Origin: Ectocarpus siliculosus
Taxonomy: Eukaryota; Sar; Phaeophyceae; Ectocarpales; Ectocarpaceae
NCBI GenBank assembly: GCA_000310025.1
Contig: FN649739.1
Coordinates: 946,918-1,010,917 of the forward strand
Direction: 5' to 3'
DNA: 64,000 nt
Shown here: positions 39,327-49,528 of the stretch, piece by piece
How the letters are laid out: every line of letters starts with the position of its first letter
How positions within the stretch are numbered: the first letter of the stretch is position 1
Position numbers and translations under genes: made by a program
Notes under the pieces: generated by a model
What the model saw: only the letters and a program-made list of their open reading frames with translations
Told to the model about the DNA's origin: nothing
Database searches by the model: none

Positions 39327-41333
39327 CGAGAGAGAGAAGAACAGCTACGACTTGCACTTTGGTTTGTAAGCCGAGATTTTCTTCGGAGATTTCAGATTTT
39401 TCTGCAGGGACCGGAATGCAAAACAGGGAGGCATGCTTTGTTTCGTTAACACGAACAGGAGGCAATCCCCAGCGTGTCGTTTCAGTCAGCCAGCCCGCGC
39501 GATCCTTCCAGCATTCGTTTGGTTGCGTTGTGGTGGAGTCGGTTTTTGCACCCGCCCAGAAATTCGACGGAAAGGGTGCGCTTCTTTTCTCTCCCTCCAT
39601 ATCCGAAGTGTTGGTACCTGTTTCACGTCCCTCCTGTCATTGCAACACAAAGCTGCTGCAGCGGCCCTTTTGTTTGCTGCTGGGATCGAACCGTTCCATG
39701 GCGGCAGACAAGCTACCGAACAGTGTGACTTCCTGCCTCTGCCTCGATGTGGTTTGTGCTGTTACTGGGTGGGGTTCTAACTTAGTCTGCCTCCTAAACA
39801 CCGCCACCACCAGGAATCGAGTACCACTTGCCGCCCCCCACCCCCCGTTCATGTACGTACAAGAGATCACGCACGAGTGGACGACTTTCCATTTCGCAAA
39901 GCGGTTCATGGTTACTAGAAGCGAACACGTGACGGCGGCTTCGCGTTAGGAGACCCTCATTGGCGATACCCAGCGATCCGGCCTTGTCGGGGTGCTACGT
40001 TAAGACCCAGCGGTTAACGGCTGCGGTGTGCATCACACCACGAGTACACGTGCCTACCTCCCCTCCTTGTGTCCTTGGATGGGCAGGCGATCGCCCTATC
40101 GTTGTAGATTGTTTGTCGCGCGTATCCCTTGGCACGATATTGCGGCGTAAACCCCCAAAGCGATAAATGCTCCACAGACAACCCATTCTTATGTAGCGAC
40201 CCCCCGTGTCTTCTTTCACCATGAGCAATAGTGGTCGGTGTATATTCGCCATCCGATGAAAAATGAGCAACCTTTTAGCCAAAGTACACATGAAGCATTC
40301 GATCTTGATTCAGATATTCGCAAACCACTACATGCGTATGCCGAATGAATTTTTCTCAAGTACCTTTCTCCTGCCCGTCTTGTCGGTGTTGATGTGACTC
40401 ATCGCCAGTTTTGCGCAGCTGAGAGACGAGGAAGCGGCGCTGAAGGACGAGCTCAAGAGCCGATGCGTGGTGTGCGGCATCTCTCGGAACGAGTTCGACC
40501 GGGGGGGTAACGTGTTCTACGACCACGTCACGCACGACCACTGCATGTGAGCGATGACACGCCATGAAGAACTAGACAACGTGATGGAGGGGGGGGGGGG
40601 CGGAGGAGACGCACTCGGCGTACGCAAGGCAGGACCAAGCGCCACACTTCGGAAACTGTATGCGAGTGACGCGCAAAGAAAACTAGAGAAAATGTCATGG
40701 GCGGGAGGGGGATGTGGAGAAGGCGCACTCAACATAGGCAAGGCAGGACCAAGTGCCACGTGTTTGAGAAGCTGCGGAGGAGGGAAATGGGAAAATACTG
40801 AGTGGAGGAATGTCGGGGTCAAATAGTATTCGGTCTCGTCGCATGCCTGCCGGCAGGGTTGTTTCATGCGGAGGGACACTCAGCTAATTTGTACGTTCCT
40901 ATACGCACTCGACTAAAAGTACATTCCTATAGGTTCCGTAAAGAAACAACGGCATTGGCCGCCCGGCCGTCACCGCCGCCACGCCCACCTCACTCTTTCC
41001 CCTTCTCTCGCTCAATCGCCGCTAACCACGACCCGAACATGTTGTCACCAAAACGACCGACCGACGCGTGTATTTTCACTGGCGAAAAAAAGGTGGAACT
41101 ACGTCCTGGTGCGGGCGTACCTCCACTTCAAGCCCGAGCTCGAGCACACGGGCCAGGAGTCCTACGTCCACAAGCTGCAGCGGGGGGGACCAGATGGCGT
41201 CCCGGACGTGCGCTACTTCCCGGTCGGCGAGGCGGGAGTGCTTGAGAACGCCTCCTCCAGAGGGGGGAGGAGGAGGGGGGAGGGGGCGCTAGGGGGAGCG
41301 GAGGCGGCGCGAGGCGGGACGAGGGTGTGGTAG
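511..41333 (+). CDS. IP3R/RyR-family intracellular calcium-release channel, 5' partial, 50 exons
   Basis: Giant ER calcium-release channel of the inositol 1,4,5-trisphosphate/ryanodine receptor superfamily; tetramers release Ca2+ from internal stores. I traced 50 exons, each with a plausible acceptor and donor and consistent phase; they total 14,040 bases, giving 4,679 residues and a stop at 41331-41333. Exon positions are in the domain entries below. Order: MIR region, RIH domain, a second helical region, RIH-associated domain, coupling region, six membrane helices, and a C-terminal Cys/His finger. The best anchor is the end: V-I-L-D-S-F-A-Q-L-R, then C-V-V-C-G, then D-H-C-M-W-N-Y and E-H-T-G-Q-E-S-Y-V, all hallmarks of the family. 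Animal IP3Rs are near 2,700 residues; the excess is Gly, Ser, Gln and Asp-rich insertions, often inside single exons. No SPRY domain was noticed. About 200 N-terminal residues lie upstream. Family assignment is firm; individual splice sites are predictions, weakest at exons 1, 17, 29 and 39. Confidence 0.93.
3419..8461 (+). other. Channel exons 4-10: first RIH (RYDR_ITPR) domain
   Basis: Exons 3419-4081, 4485-4772, 5457-5591, 6073-6878, 7272-7467, 7853-7971 and 8341-8461. Exon 4 ends in R-F-Q-L-L-L-R-E-Q-G-I-V, the counterpart of the IP3R helix ending in L-M-R-E-Q-N-I-L. Exons 6-7 (G-A-C-E-V-L-A-T-I then I-L-A-T-L-P-E-S-R-D-L-A-N-S-M) fit the following RIH helices. Exon 9 has V-R-A-A-F-A-Q-L-L-E-H-C-H, and exon 10 opens P-V-R-Y-V-R-L, matching 'PVKYARL' in animal receptors, before a short acidic run. 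Exons 4 and 7 contain runs of Gly and Ala from GGC repeats (about 3895-3960 and 6277-6315). Confidence 0.82.
4858..5342. repeat. Dispersed repeat, copy 1, bounded by 45-bp direct repeats
   Basis: In the intron between exons 5 and 6. An identical 45-base C-then-CT pyrimidine block lies at 4861-4905 and 5298-5342. Between them, block A (4910-5006, containing gagtagatcatgttgtgcgg) and block B (5228-5300, containing ggctttgtagggatgcgagg) match the copy at 19612-19797. Here A and B are separated by about 220 bases that are missing from that copy. Confidence 0.7.
9213..16936 (+). other. Channel exons 11-21: second helical region and start of the RIH-associated domain
   Basis: Exons 9213-9344, 9651-9721, 10541-10661, 11021-11469, 12142-12265, 12540-12655, 13289-13498, 13773-14820, 15246-15565, 16016-16097 and 16250-16936. 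Exon 14 carries a leucine-rich helix (L-L-G-A-V-L-S-L-L-R-L-T-L-D-L-L) like that of the IP3R armadillo region, and exon 16 ends a segment like the I-L-Q-F-I-L-x-V-R-L-D-Y region. Exon 18 is a 1-kb Ser/Ala-rich insertion. Exon 20 (L-L-Q-K-L-V-T-C-N-G-A-P-V-Q-N-M-Q) is a clear RIH-associated signature. The exon 16 to 17 junction is phase-consistent, but the acceptor at 13287-13288 lacks a good pyrimidine tract, so extra exons between 12656 and 13288 are possible. Confidence 0.72.
12711..12787. repeat. (CT)n microsatellite
   Basis: Almost uninterrupted CT dinucleotides for about 77 bases, 55 bases after the exon 16 donor, in an intron of the channel gene. Confidence 0.95.
19122..19208. repeat. 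43-bp tandem repeat, two copies
   Basis: The unit starts aatccgagcgaaggggtacc and ends tatgagacata; the two copies are nearly identical. Each contains the inverted pair aggggt / acccct around accatcg. Confidence 0.85.
19546..19797. repeat. Dispersed repeat, copy 2, compact form
   Basis: In the 1.9-kb intron between exons 24 and 25. Blocks A (19612-19709) and B (19712-19797) are directly joined. A short direct repeat of the form ataccccccctcccggtt occurs at 19546-19562 and 19778-19796, so this copy too is bounded by C-rich direct repeats. Confidence 0.65.
23862..23935. repeat. TTG/CTG trinucleotide-repeat tract
   Basis: A run of ttg and ctg triplets in the intron between exons 28 and 29. It is intronic, because the flanking exons join in phase without it. 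Confidence 0.75.
26027..26076. repeat. 25-bp tandem repeat, two copies
   Basis: The unit ctggttctctgcctctcgct plus cgacc occurs twice in tandem in the intron before exon 32. Confidence 0.85.
26596..26655. repeat. 60-bp direct repeat, left copy
   Basis: Begins tccggggacccgggcggggt and ends aactccggcattctc. It differs from the copy at 27173-27232 at one noticed base (attg versus gttg). Both copies are in the intron between exons 32 and 33. Confidence 0.9.
27173..27232. repeat. 60-bp direct repeat, right copy
   Basis: Partner of 26596-26655, 577 bases downstream in the same orientation. Confidence 0.9.
28661..28692. repeat. (ACA)n microsatellite
   Basis: Uninterrupted aca triplets in the intron between exons 34 and 35. 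Confidence 0.9.
29331..29400. repeat. Dispersed repeat, degenerate block B only
   Basis: Contains cattgtagggatgcgaggg followed by diverged gactacggcatg and a pyrimidine run, recognisably the B half of the repeat at 5228-5300. It lies about 90 bases before exon 35. Confidence 0.5.
29711..29760. repeat. (CAG)n microsatellite
   Basis: CAG with occasional CAA triplets in the intron between exons 35 and 36. No coding exon includes it in the phase-consistent model. Confidence 0.85.
30255..31208 (+). other. GC-AG intron in the channel gene
   Basis: Exon 36 ends cacgag and is followed by gcaagtg, the classic GC donor form (AG|GCAAGT). The next exon opens after cttgtcaccag at 31209. Both sides are phase 0 and continue the conserved RIH-associated coupling region, so the GC donor is needed to keep the frame. 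Confidence 0.75.
32132..32669 (+). other. Probable second GC-AG intron in the channel gene
   Basis: Exon 39 must end in phase 2 to join exon 40, whose acceptor (poly-T then atag) at 32668-32669 is strong. The best phase-2 donor is AG|GCGAGC at 32132. A weak GT alternative (gttttt) lies about 38 bases downstream, so this site is less certain than the other two GC donors. Confidence 0.5.
38903..38985. repeat. Dispersed repeat, block B copy
   Basis: Contains gatttgtagggatgcgaggt, then cactggtctaacgacta, gcatgcacggctatgagtac and a pyrimidine-rich end, matching block B at 5228-5300. It sits in the intron between the pore exon and the S6 exon. Confidence 0.6.
39281..39338. repeat. (GT)n(GA)n compound microsatellite
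   Basis: About eight GT units run directly into about twenty GA units in the intron between exons 48 and 49. Confidence 0.95.
40553..40790. repeat. Diverged tandem duplication, 114-bp period
   Basis: Two diverged copies share a G-rich run, cgcactc, and then aaggcaggaccaag (starting near 40626 and 40740). They lie in the last intron of the channel gene, directly after the exon 49 donor. Confidence 0.7.
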
Positions 41334-43127
41334 ACTGGTGAACTGGCGCGGCTCCTTCCGGTTGGGTGGCTGTTTTGGTTTTGTCACTTTTTTTCGGTCA
41401 GCCTGTTGGCTCGATCCCGCCGTTTTGGGTGTTGTTTGGTGGCTTGTTTTGTTTGGGGGGGGAGGGGCGTTTCATGCGTCAGCCATGATGTTTTCGTGCT
41501 TTCTTGCCGGAACTAGAACAAAACACGTGTTTGGTTTGCATTGAGATGTGCCCGGCTGGCTGTGTCAAGGGGAGAAGTAAGGGGGTTGGGAGATATACCG
41601 TGAGAGAGGTACAAGAGGGTTAATGAAGGAGATACGAACAGAGAGGGGGGGGCAAAGACAGAGGCAGACAGACAAGAGGCAAGAGACACTGCTTCCTACT
41701 GGTGACCAACCCTTAAATGTCTCCGTTCGTTGTAGAAAGTATAACTCTGTTTAAGTAGAATTTCCTCTTCGAACTGAACATGGGAGAAGGAAGGGTTGCA
41801 GGTGACCTAGGTATTGGTTGATGTAAATGAAATACAAGGAGACGCGACGGTGTTGTCCTCGTGCTTTGCTTCAAGATATGATTGTGAGAGCTCGTGTTCA
41901 CACGCGCGGGGCGCACCAGAAACAAGTGAGGTGTTGGATGCGCCAGCCATGGATGTTGTTCCCTCTGGAACATGTTTTACTCTGTCTGGTAGATGCCAGG
42001 TCGCCCCTCGCGATGGACGAAGATTACGTTCTTTGCTGTGTTTGTTATTTCCTTGCGGGGGGCGGCGCTGGCCGAATGGATGTCTACTATTCATTCCTTG
42101 GCTTTTCTTTTTTTTTTCTTTCACTGCATGTGTACTAGGAAAGGAAGCTGAAGAATGAGTTTTTGTGAGGGCGGCGCTGCCCACGTGTGCACTATGTTTT
42201 TACACACGCTTCGATTATCGGAAAGCGCATTTACAGGTTAACGTAGTGCCTTGGAGGCACGCGGGATTTTTTCACCCCGCCCCGTCCGTGACCGAACGGT
42301 ACCTTCTTCAGTTAGATGCGAAGTACGTTCGAATAGGTTTGCGATCGGTCCATGTCGAATTTGTCTCGAAGAATGCTCGAGATTGCCTGGTGAATGTGGT
42401 GTCTGTCAGGTGAGGTGGGGACATGTGTGCCCTATCTCTGAAACAAGTTTTGTATTGGTGTTGGTAGCCTTCCGTTTTCGTCGGTTTGGGGTTGTTTGTG
42501 GATAGTTTTGTGACCTCGTCCGTTGATACCCTCTTGTGTCTTGTATATTCAGTCGTGCTGTTGTTGACACCGAGGCATAAGTGACTGATGTATAGATTTT
42601 TGGCTTAATCGGTGGAAATGTTTCGTTTCAGCGACTATGCGAAGAAGGAGGCGCACACCGCGTTCACTGTCGATACCCCCCCCAAGGTCTTTATTGAGAA
42701 GGCTCCGTCCTGCTGCAATCCATAGATCCACAATTTATGGTGCTCATCAAACAGTTCTTGAAGTGCTGAGCGGACAGTAATGAGCAAGTAAACCCCTACT
42801 ATCCATAATCCCGCGGGGGTTCTTCGGTCATGCATGGGACTTGACAATCAGTGCGACGAAAAAGCCACATGGCCATAAAACGGGGCGAAATATGCAATTT
42901 GTGTGTGTCTGACCCATTTACTGAGGCCTGGTGAATTTTTCTGGCACCAGTCTACTCTTACTTGCGTTGTATATTCTGACGTATTGGTCGAGACAACGCG
43001 GGCGCAACGATACACGTCCCACCTGTAAGAACGTTCAAACACCCTGTCACTCTCACCTTGTCTTCGCTCTCTGTTCACGAACGTGAAGACTGACGGAGGC
43101 CTGAGCTGTGTGCCTGTGTCTTATCTG

Positions 43128-43130
<3 letters not shown>

Positions 43131-43188
<58 letters not shown>
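43131..43188. repeat. (CT)n microsatellite
   Basis: About 29 uninterrupted CT units in the intergenic spacer. Confidence 0.97.
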
Positions 43189-43190
<2 letters not shown>

Positions 43191-44569
43191 CCGGAGCTGA
43201 TGTCTCGAGACCAGTTCTTGGCTGAGTTGGAGCTCAGGTTAACGTACAAACGGTCGCAAACGCTCGAATATCATCACTGTACGTGATACAAACTACAACA
43301 AGTATGAGCATGATGCGTTCACGGTGGACAGTGTTCATAAGGTTCTTTATCTTCCTTCACGGGGGGGGGTGGTTCCGACTTAATACCGCGGGGTGCGTGT
43401 TAGACAGAGGTCTTAGGCGCGAGACCTCCTCCTCGAAGGATCGTAACTGTTGCCTCTTCCTCGAAGCTTGCAGCTTAACCACCGGCGTTTCGACACCCTT
43501 TAGGACAGACGAGGGAGTATCTGACCGCTCTGGATCCCCGTTCACATGTCCCGCCTGTAACCTTACTATCGTGACCAGTACGGAATAGTATCAGATACAT
43601 GTACTGCTCGGATTCAGCTACGGTACATCCTCGTACTCGTACACACAGCAGAACAAGCTGCCATAACACACCTATACCTACCTTTCTTCTTCCGGTACTT
43701 TCTTTTTTCATCACTTTAAATTCACACCTCGCAGCATTGCTGCCGAGTACTGCTTCAGGTCGTGGCCTAGTTTTGTGGCGAGTCGTGGGAAGGTTTCAAT
43801 CATCCCTTTCCCTTGTTGTCTACCGTGAAGTAGTCTAATCGGTTTCCACCGGAAATTGCAAGAAGAACACGATCTTTAGAAAACAAGACCACCGGGGCGA
43901 TCGGCAGGCAACGGAATACGCAAATCGTGCATCTCTTTAACACAAGTAATGCAAACACCCAATCTTGGGAGACTGCAGTATTGCATACAAGCGTTGGCTG
44001 TGTAACAGCTGAACAGCAGTTGTACACTCTGTTTTTCCAAGTACCAACTCTCGGTTCCAGTTCGGGACGACGACCTCACGGACTGACTGTCTGTCATGAT
44101 AAATGACTGGTTGACGTTACCGGAAACGCGCGGATCCAGCTTTGCGCCCAGCTGTATAGCTCGGCGTGTACAGATCGAAGGGAAACGTATGTCAGGTTGC
44201 AATGTGGAACAGATATGTAACAAGCCAAACAAGCGTATAATTCATGGAATCGATTCGGGAGAGCGGGATGCATATTATTTATCGAACCCAACCGAGACGA
44301 TATTGTTGGCATTTTGGGTTCAGAGCAGCCCGCTCCAAGCAAGCTGCGTATGGGAGGTGCATCGTGTGCTACTGGTGAGATATTTCGTGCACACCCTTGA
44401 GCGGGTTGTAGCTCTCTCGGTGCGCTACACCAGTTGACACACCATGCGCAGTTGGTTGTAGGATCCGGGGGTTCAACATAATAGAGAGGATCCTGTAGCA
44501 CGCATACCCCACTTTGCAAACCTGGTTCCCGTCGTGGGCCCCCCCTTTTTTTTTTTCGGCACTCCGCCG

Positions 44570-44830
44570 GAGAGAGAGGGAGAGAGGGAGGGAGAGAGAG
44601 AGGGAGAGAGAGAGGGAGGGAGAGGGAGACGGAGAGAGAGAGAGGGAGAGGAAAAAGAGCGTCACATGCACGCGTGCGGAGAGGGGCGGCGACGAATCCT
44701 TGAGAAGGCTCGACTTCGCCCGCCTCTCGCGGTCGGTCCTGTGGTACTCGGCAGCTTGTTCGCTGGGAAGCACTGAGAGAGAGACGGACAGAGGGAGAGA
44801 GAGAGGGAGAGAGAGGGAGAGAGAGCGGAG
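44570..44830. promoter_or_regulatory. Paired GA-rich tracts upstream of the EsV-1-7 gene
   Basis: GA-rich runs at 44570-44660 and 44773-44830 end about 80 bases before the ATG at 44912. They are either 5' UTR or promoter-proximal polypurine. A GAGA-type role is only a suggestion from position and composition. Confidence 0.35.
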
Positions 44831-44911
44831 AGCTGCTGTGACGAAGGCTTTGATTGAGGTGTCTGCTTCGGGTGAGGTGCGGTGCGACTTGCCGCTTGCG
44901 ACCCGAGCACC

Positions 44912-47900
44912 ATGGGGAAGAAGTGCACGTATCCCGCCGGGTGTCCCAAGCAGGCGTTGTTTGGCGTGCCTGGAAGCAAGAAGCGTGAGGTGAGAGAATA
45001 AAAACGCCCGGCAGACTTGGCCGCGACTGATGCGGTGCGAGTGCAAGAGCTTGTGCCGCGGGAGATATCGTTGGGGTGCGATGCATATGCGTATGCATAC
45101 GTCCAGCACATTTTTGGGCCGTTATGATACAGCAGAGTTCATGCGGAGAACTCCTCTTGAAAAGCATTTTCAACGAGATCTTTGATAGGCCATGTACGCA
45201 GCGATCCCTACTTGCCTTTGATGAGTTTCTGCTGTTGAACGGTTGCTCTTGCAATCGGAGTGCACGACGGTTCTGGTAGATACAACACCAGCTGCTTTTT
45301 TTTCGAGACAGCAGCAGCATGACCCGACACCCCGACACGTACTTCGAACCAGCTTCGAACATGCATCGGCAACTCTCTTGACTGGAACAAGTACACCCTA
45401 AATCGACAATGTAAGTTCCATCTTCATCACAAGTGCCTCCTGTGCCCGCCTCTAATAAACGGTGTCGTTTGTGTGTTTGTGTGCGCAGGGGAGGGGGGAA
45501 ACACGGCGGATACACATATGCTACAGATTACACATTTATTTGACCGAAAAGGATCTCGCACTCCCGTTGTTGTACACATTTTTTTTTTTTCTTAATATGA
45601 CACAACGAATCCATCTCTATCATAGGAGTCTGAGACAGATTAGCAATGAATTCATAGCGTCAGAAAGTACCTGTGTCTACGGTTTCCCAGACAGCATATA
45701 GGGACATCTCCCCTGCGGGTAACAGGCTCAACAAGACAGTTTGGTAGCTGTCTTGTTTGTCTCATATATGTTATGTTGGGAAGGTGCAGAAGAAATGTTT
45801 TAGGTACTGGTCGGGCGTTTTGTGTGTGGCACCCTTGTTGTAGTCGTAGGGCATGTAATCTCCCTCAGTTTTCAAACGTATTTTCAATGTGGTACGCGTA
45901 TGTACCGGGTATGTATATTAATATGTGCGGACACATCTCGGATCATGTGCGGACACACGGGAGTGGTCTCACCATTTTCTTACCTCTTTGTGTAATTTCG
46001 TGTCTTTCTACGCGTAAATTATGTGCACATCGCATGATGACAGCAGTATTTTCGTATTTTCTGCCCTCGTGCGTCCGGGGCATCATCGTCTGCATTCCCA
46101 ACCCCGCCCAGCATGTTTGCCCGCGGAGTATTATTTCGTTGTTGCACTGCTATATGGACCAGCAGAACAAGAAGTGGCGACAAGATTCGAGACCAGCCCG
46201 CCCGATTGCATTTGCGGTGGTCTTCCTTGAAAGCATCTCCTCTTGATTGTAGTCAAGATAGACGATTTTCAGTCGTGGTCATAAGCTCAACTCAAGTACG
46301 GCAGTCGACGGGAGTACATAACTGACTTTGCTGTGTATACAGCTTGTACTAAATACCTGACAGCTTTATGCATACCACGATTTTCTGGGCACCCGCCAGT
46401 GGGTGCAGACCTCTTCAAAAGTCGAAGACATGTTTGTTTTCAGTTTTTTTTGGGCACAGCGTTCTACTGCACTTAATTAGAATAACTTCCAAGAGTAAGA
46501 GACCACCGCGCTTTCGGGGCCCCCGACCAAGAAGCCTCGATTTTATCTTGTGAGAATGGTTTCAGCCATCCTCATTTCCTCAAGTCACGAATACATCTCA
46601 GCGTAGTCACCGCACTCTGTTTGTTTTGTTAGGTACGAGGTGCGAAGAGTACCCACCTTGGCGGGATTCGCTAAAAAAAAAAGCTAGCCACAGCCATTTA
46701 GACTGTCTTCAAGTTTTCAACCTGCGCGATGTGTAGGCTCTCTTTGGTGCTCTTACACGCAAGATTAGGGTTACTCGGAAAAGTCGAGGTGGTCTGGGTA
46801 GATGCCCGTACAAAGTTCTCGTCGCAAGCAACCGCGATGACAAAGGGCGTGGTTTGGCCGTACGTGCAAGCAGCATCTGCCAATCACCTAGGTTCCTTTT
46901 CGACATTTTTTGTTTTTACACTGCAGAAAACGAGAGAGACAGATGTGCAGAAAAACGAGATAAAGTGTACCTCTGTAAGACGCGACAGTTGTCTCCACCT
47001 ATAGGCGATGCGGGCAGCCCGCTACAGCGTGGTGGCCACAGTCAGAGTCATAGAAGTGTTGATGGGTGGTCACGCCGCGGCCGGTATAGGGCAGGTAGCT
47101 TTGTAGACCTTGAAATGATCAGTCGTCTAGCTGCCTCAACTACTCTATTTTCAGTATATTCTAATGATAAGTGAAAATGATCAGTGAGAGGGCTTGTGGG
47201 CCCAGCTGGTGTTTGTAGGTCTCTGTACTTCTCTGTCTCCCCCTCACGTGAGCCCTGCCGTCTCACAAGACCTCCTGTTTTTTCCTCCCACAATCACACA
47301 AGCACACCAGCACACATACGTACGTAGCGGCTTCCTAGGTTCGGGCGAGCGGGTATATGTGGAGCTATCATATGTATGTACATGTCGTATATGCCATTTT
47401 TTTTTGCTCGTCTATACACTACTGTTGGGTAGTGTGGCAGCTGACACGATGACTGCTGGAACTTGGGAAGGTACGATTGAAAATGATTGATGCAGCATAC
47501 CACGATGTCCTTGGCTTCGGCTGGGCTTGAAATACCCCCCTTTTTTGCAACCCTCCGCTCCTTGGATCAGTGACTGCCTAGGTTTGGGCGAGGGTCGTGC
47601 GTGGTGCTGTGATGCTGCGGTGTGTGTGTGTGTGTGTGGCGTGTGTGTGAAATAATATATGGAGAGATCAATTTTTGGCTTTCGCATTTGGCGCATTGCG
47701 CTTTTTTCGAATTTTGGCCCGCTTCCCGAGACCTTAAGTTTTACCCGCTGGTACTGACGCCTTTTCAGTGGTCAGCCGGTTAACGCGGTCGATGCAAAGA
47801 TTAAGGACACACCTATGAACTTCCCCAACACCCGGCGTGGAGGGCTACAGAGGGTGGCAACTCCACGGCTTGCCACCGCACCCGCATTTGCAAATGATCA

Positions 47901-49003
47901 ATGATCCTTCAGCGCCTGAAGGCCTACAAGGGTTAATATACACGCAACATGCAACGTTTATTGCATCCACGTACGTGTCTGGCTCCCAATGGTATAGAAC
48001 CGGCGCTGAGGGGAGGGGTTGGCGTTCAGGTGTACACAATCCGTCGTTGAAGTCCACATCTTGAGTTGAATAGAGGACTTTTTCATCGAGTGTAATCGAA
48101 GTATTTTTACTGGGGGGTATGTAAGAGAACAACAAGGATCGAAAAAAGGCTTTACAATGCCTTCGGTCTTAAACGTGTACGAAGCCGCAACAAGTGTAAC
48201 GCGCCCTATGCAGACTTCGTCACTCCTAGCGCCTACGAAAGAGCAGCAGCCCCAGGGCACCGGCTGCGCATGTATGTGATCTTTCCTGCAACCCAATTCA
48301 ACAAATGGCACGCTGCCCCTGCTGCACGACGCGTTTCTGCAGTTCTGCGCCCTGCACGCGATCCAAGGCATGGTGGACATCCACAGCAAAAGGTGCGGCG
48401 AGCCAGACTGCAGCAAGTGGCCGTCGTACGGCTTGATAGGCAGCAAGAAGGCGTTGTTCTGTGCCCCGCACGCCAGGGAAGGGATGGTTCCGGTCAACGG
48501 CAAGAGGTGCGGCTACCCGGGCTGCGCCAAACAGCCATCCTTCGGCGTGGTCGGCAGCAAGAAGCGGGAGTTTTGTGCTCTGCACGCTACCGGCGACATG
48601 GTCGACGTCCACACGAGGAGGTGCGGCCGCCCGGGGTGCTCCAAGCATCCCTCCTTCGGCGTGGCCGGCGGCAAGAAGGCGGACTTCTGTTCCCTGCACG
48701 CTATCGATGGCATGATCAACGTCATCAGCAAGAGCTGCGCCTTCGCCGGCTGCTACAAGCAGGCGTCCTACGGCATCGACGGCAGCAAGAAGCGGGAGTT
48801 CTGCGCGCGGCACGCTGCGGACGGCATGGTCAACGTCATCAGCAAGCGGTGCGCTCACCCCGGGTGTACCAAGTGGCCGTCCTACGGCGTGACTGGCGGC
48901 ATAAAGCGAGAGTTCTGTGCCCCGCATGCTGAGCAGAGAGCACCGGGTACTTTCTTCGGCCAGCAGAAGCAGCAAAAGCAGCAGAAGCAGCAGAAACAAA
49001 AGA

Positions 49004-49063
<60 letters not shown>

Positions 49064-49435
49064 CGCAACAGCAGCAGCCACTGCAGGATCAGCATTTCGG
49101 TCCTCGCGGCGGTACTCTCAGCAGCTATGCCTATAATCCGGCACCTCAGGTAGGGGTGGCAAGCGCTGGTATCAACTACACCTACAATGCAGCACCACAA
49201 GCAGCGGCCAACACGGGCAACAACTACGACTACAATGCGATACAGCAGCCGGGAGTGGGTGGTGGCAGCACCACCGCCAACAACAACAACAACACCTACG
49301 CGTACAATCCAGCTTTGCAGCAGGGAACGGGAGGTGTCAGCAGCACCACCACCACCAGCTATGCCTATAGCCCCCTCTCACAGCACGGGGTTCTACAGCA
49401 CGGGGCAACACAACAGCAGCAGCAGCAGCAGCAGC

Positions 49436-49484
<49 letters not shown>

Positions 49485-49494
49485 TCAACTACAA

Positions 49495-49528
<34 letters not shown>

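Larger units (their letters stand above)
33525..41333 (+). other. Channel exons 42-50: six-helix channel and C-terminal Cys/His finger
   Basis: Exons 33525-33665 (S1), 34886-35061 (S2), 35765-36207 (Gly/Ser/Asp-rich loop), 36564-36748 (S3-S4), 37060-37252 (S5), 38164-38247 (pore), 39076-39167 (S6), 40409-40546 and 41093-41333. S5 (A-M-L-V-V-V-V-L-F-I-F-A-A-V) runs into W-F-E-D-D-F, as in 'YLFFKDDF'. S6 is Y-W-V-L-V-P-L-L-L-L-N-M-V-S-G-V-I-L-D, followed by S-F-A-Q-L-R. The pore exon reads L-F-Q-Y-A-L-R-G-D-L-G-T-Y, with no GGGxGD. The finger is C-V-V-C-G with histidines in Y-D-H and H-D-H-C-M-W. The tail E-H-T-G-Q-E-S-Y-V is closer to ryanodine receptors than to IP3Rs. A roughly 148-residue acidic, low-complexity loop in exon 44 lies between S2 and S3. 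Confidence 0.92.
41334..44911. other. Spacer between the channel gene and the EsV-1-7 gene
   Basis: About 3.6 kb holding the channel 3' UTR and presumably the promoter and 5' UTR of the next gene. I see no coding region with support on either strand; the long minus-strand reading frame at 44094-45515 is low-complexity Ser/Leu/Pro from a GA-rich tract. It contains a (CT)n microsatellite and two GA-rich tracts. Confidence 0.6.

Noticed and set aside
44094-45515. 473-codon open frame on the minus strand
   Set aside because: Its bulk is Ser/Leu/Pro translated from GA-rich tracts and it overlaps the first exon of the EsV-1-7 gene; no domain is visible.
48298-49200. 300-codon minus-strand frame with poly-Leu
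   Set aside because: Antisense of the EsV-1-7 repeats and poly-Gln tract; the repeated residues mirror the plus-strand repeats.
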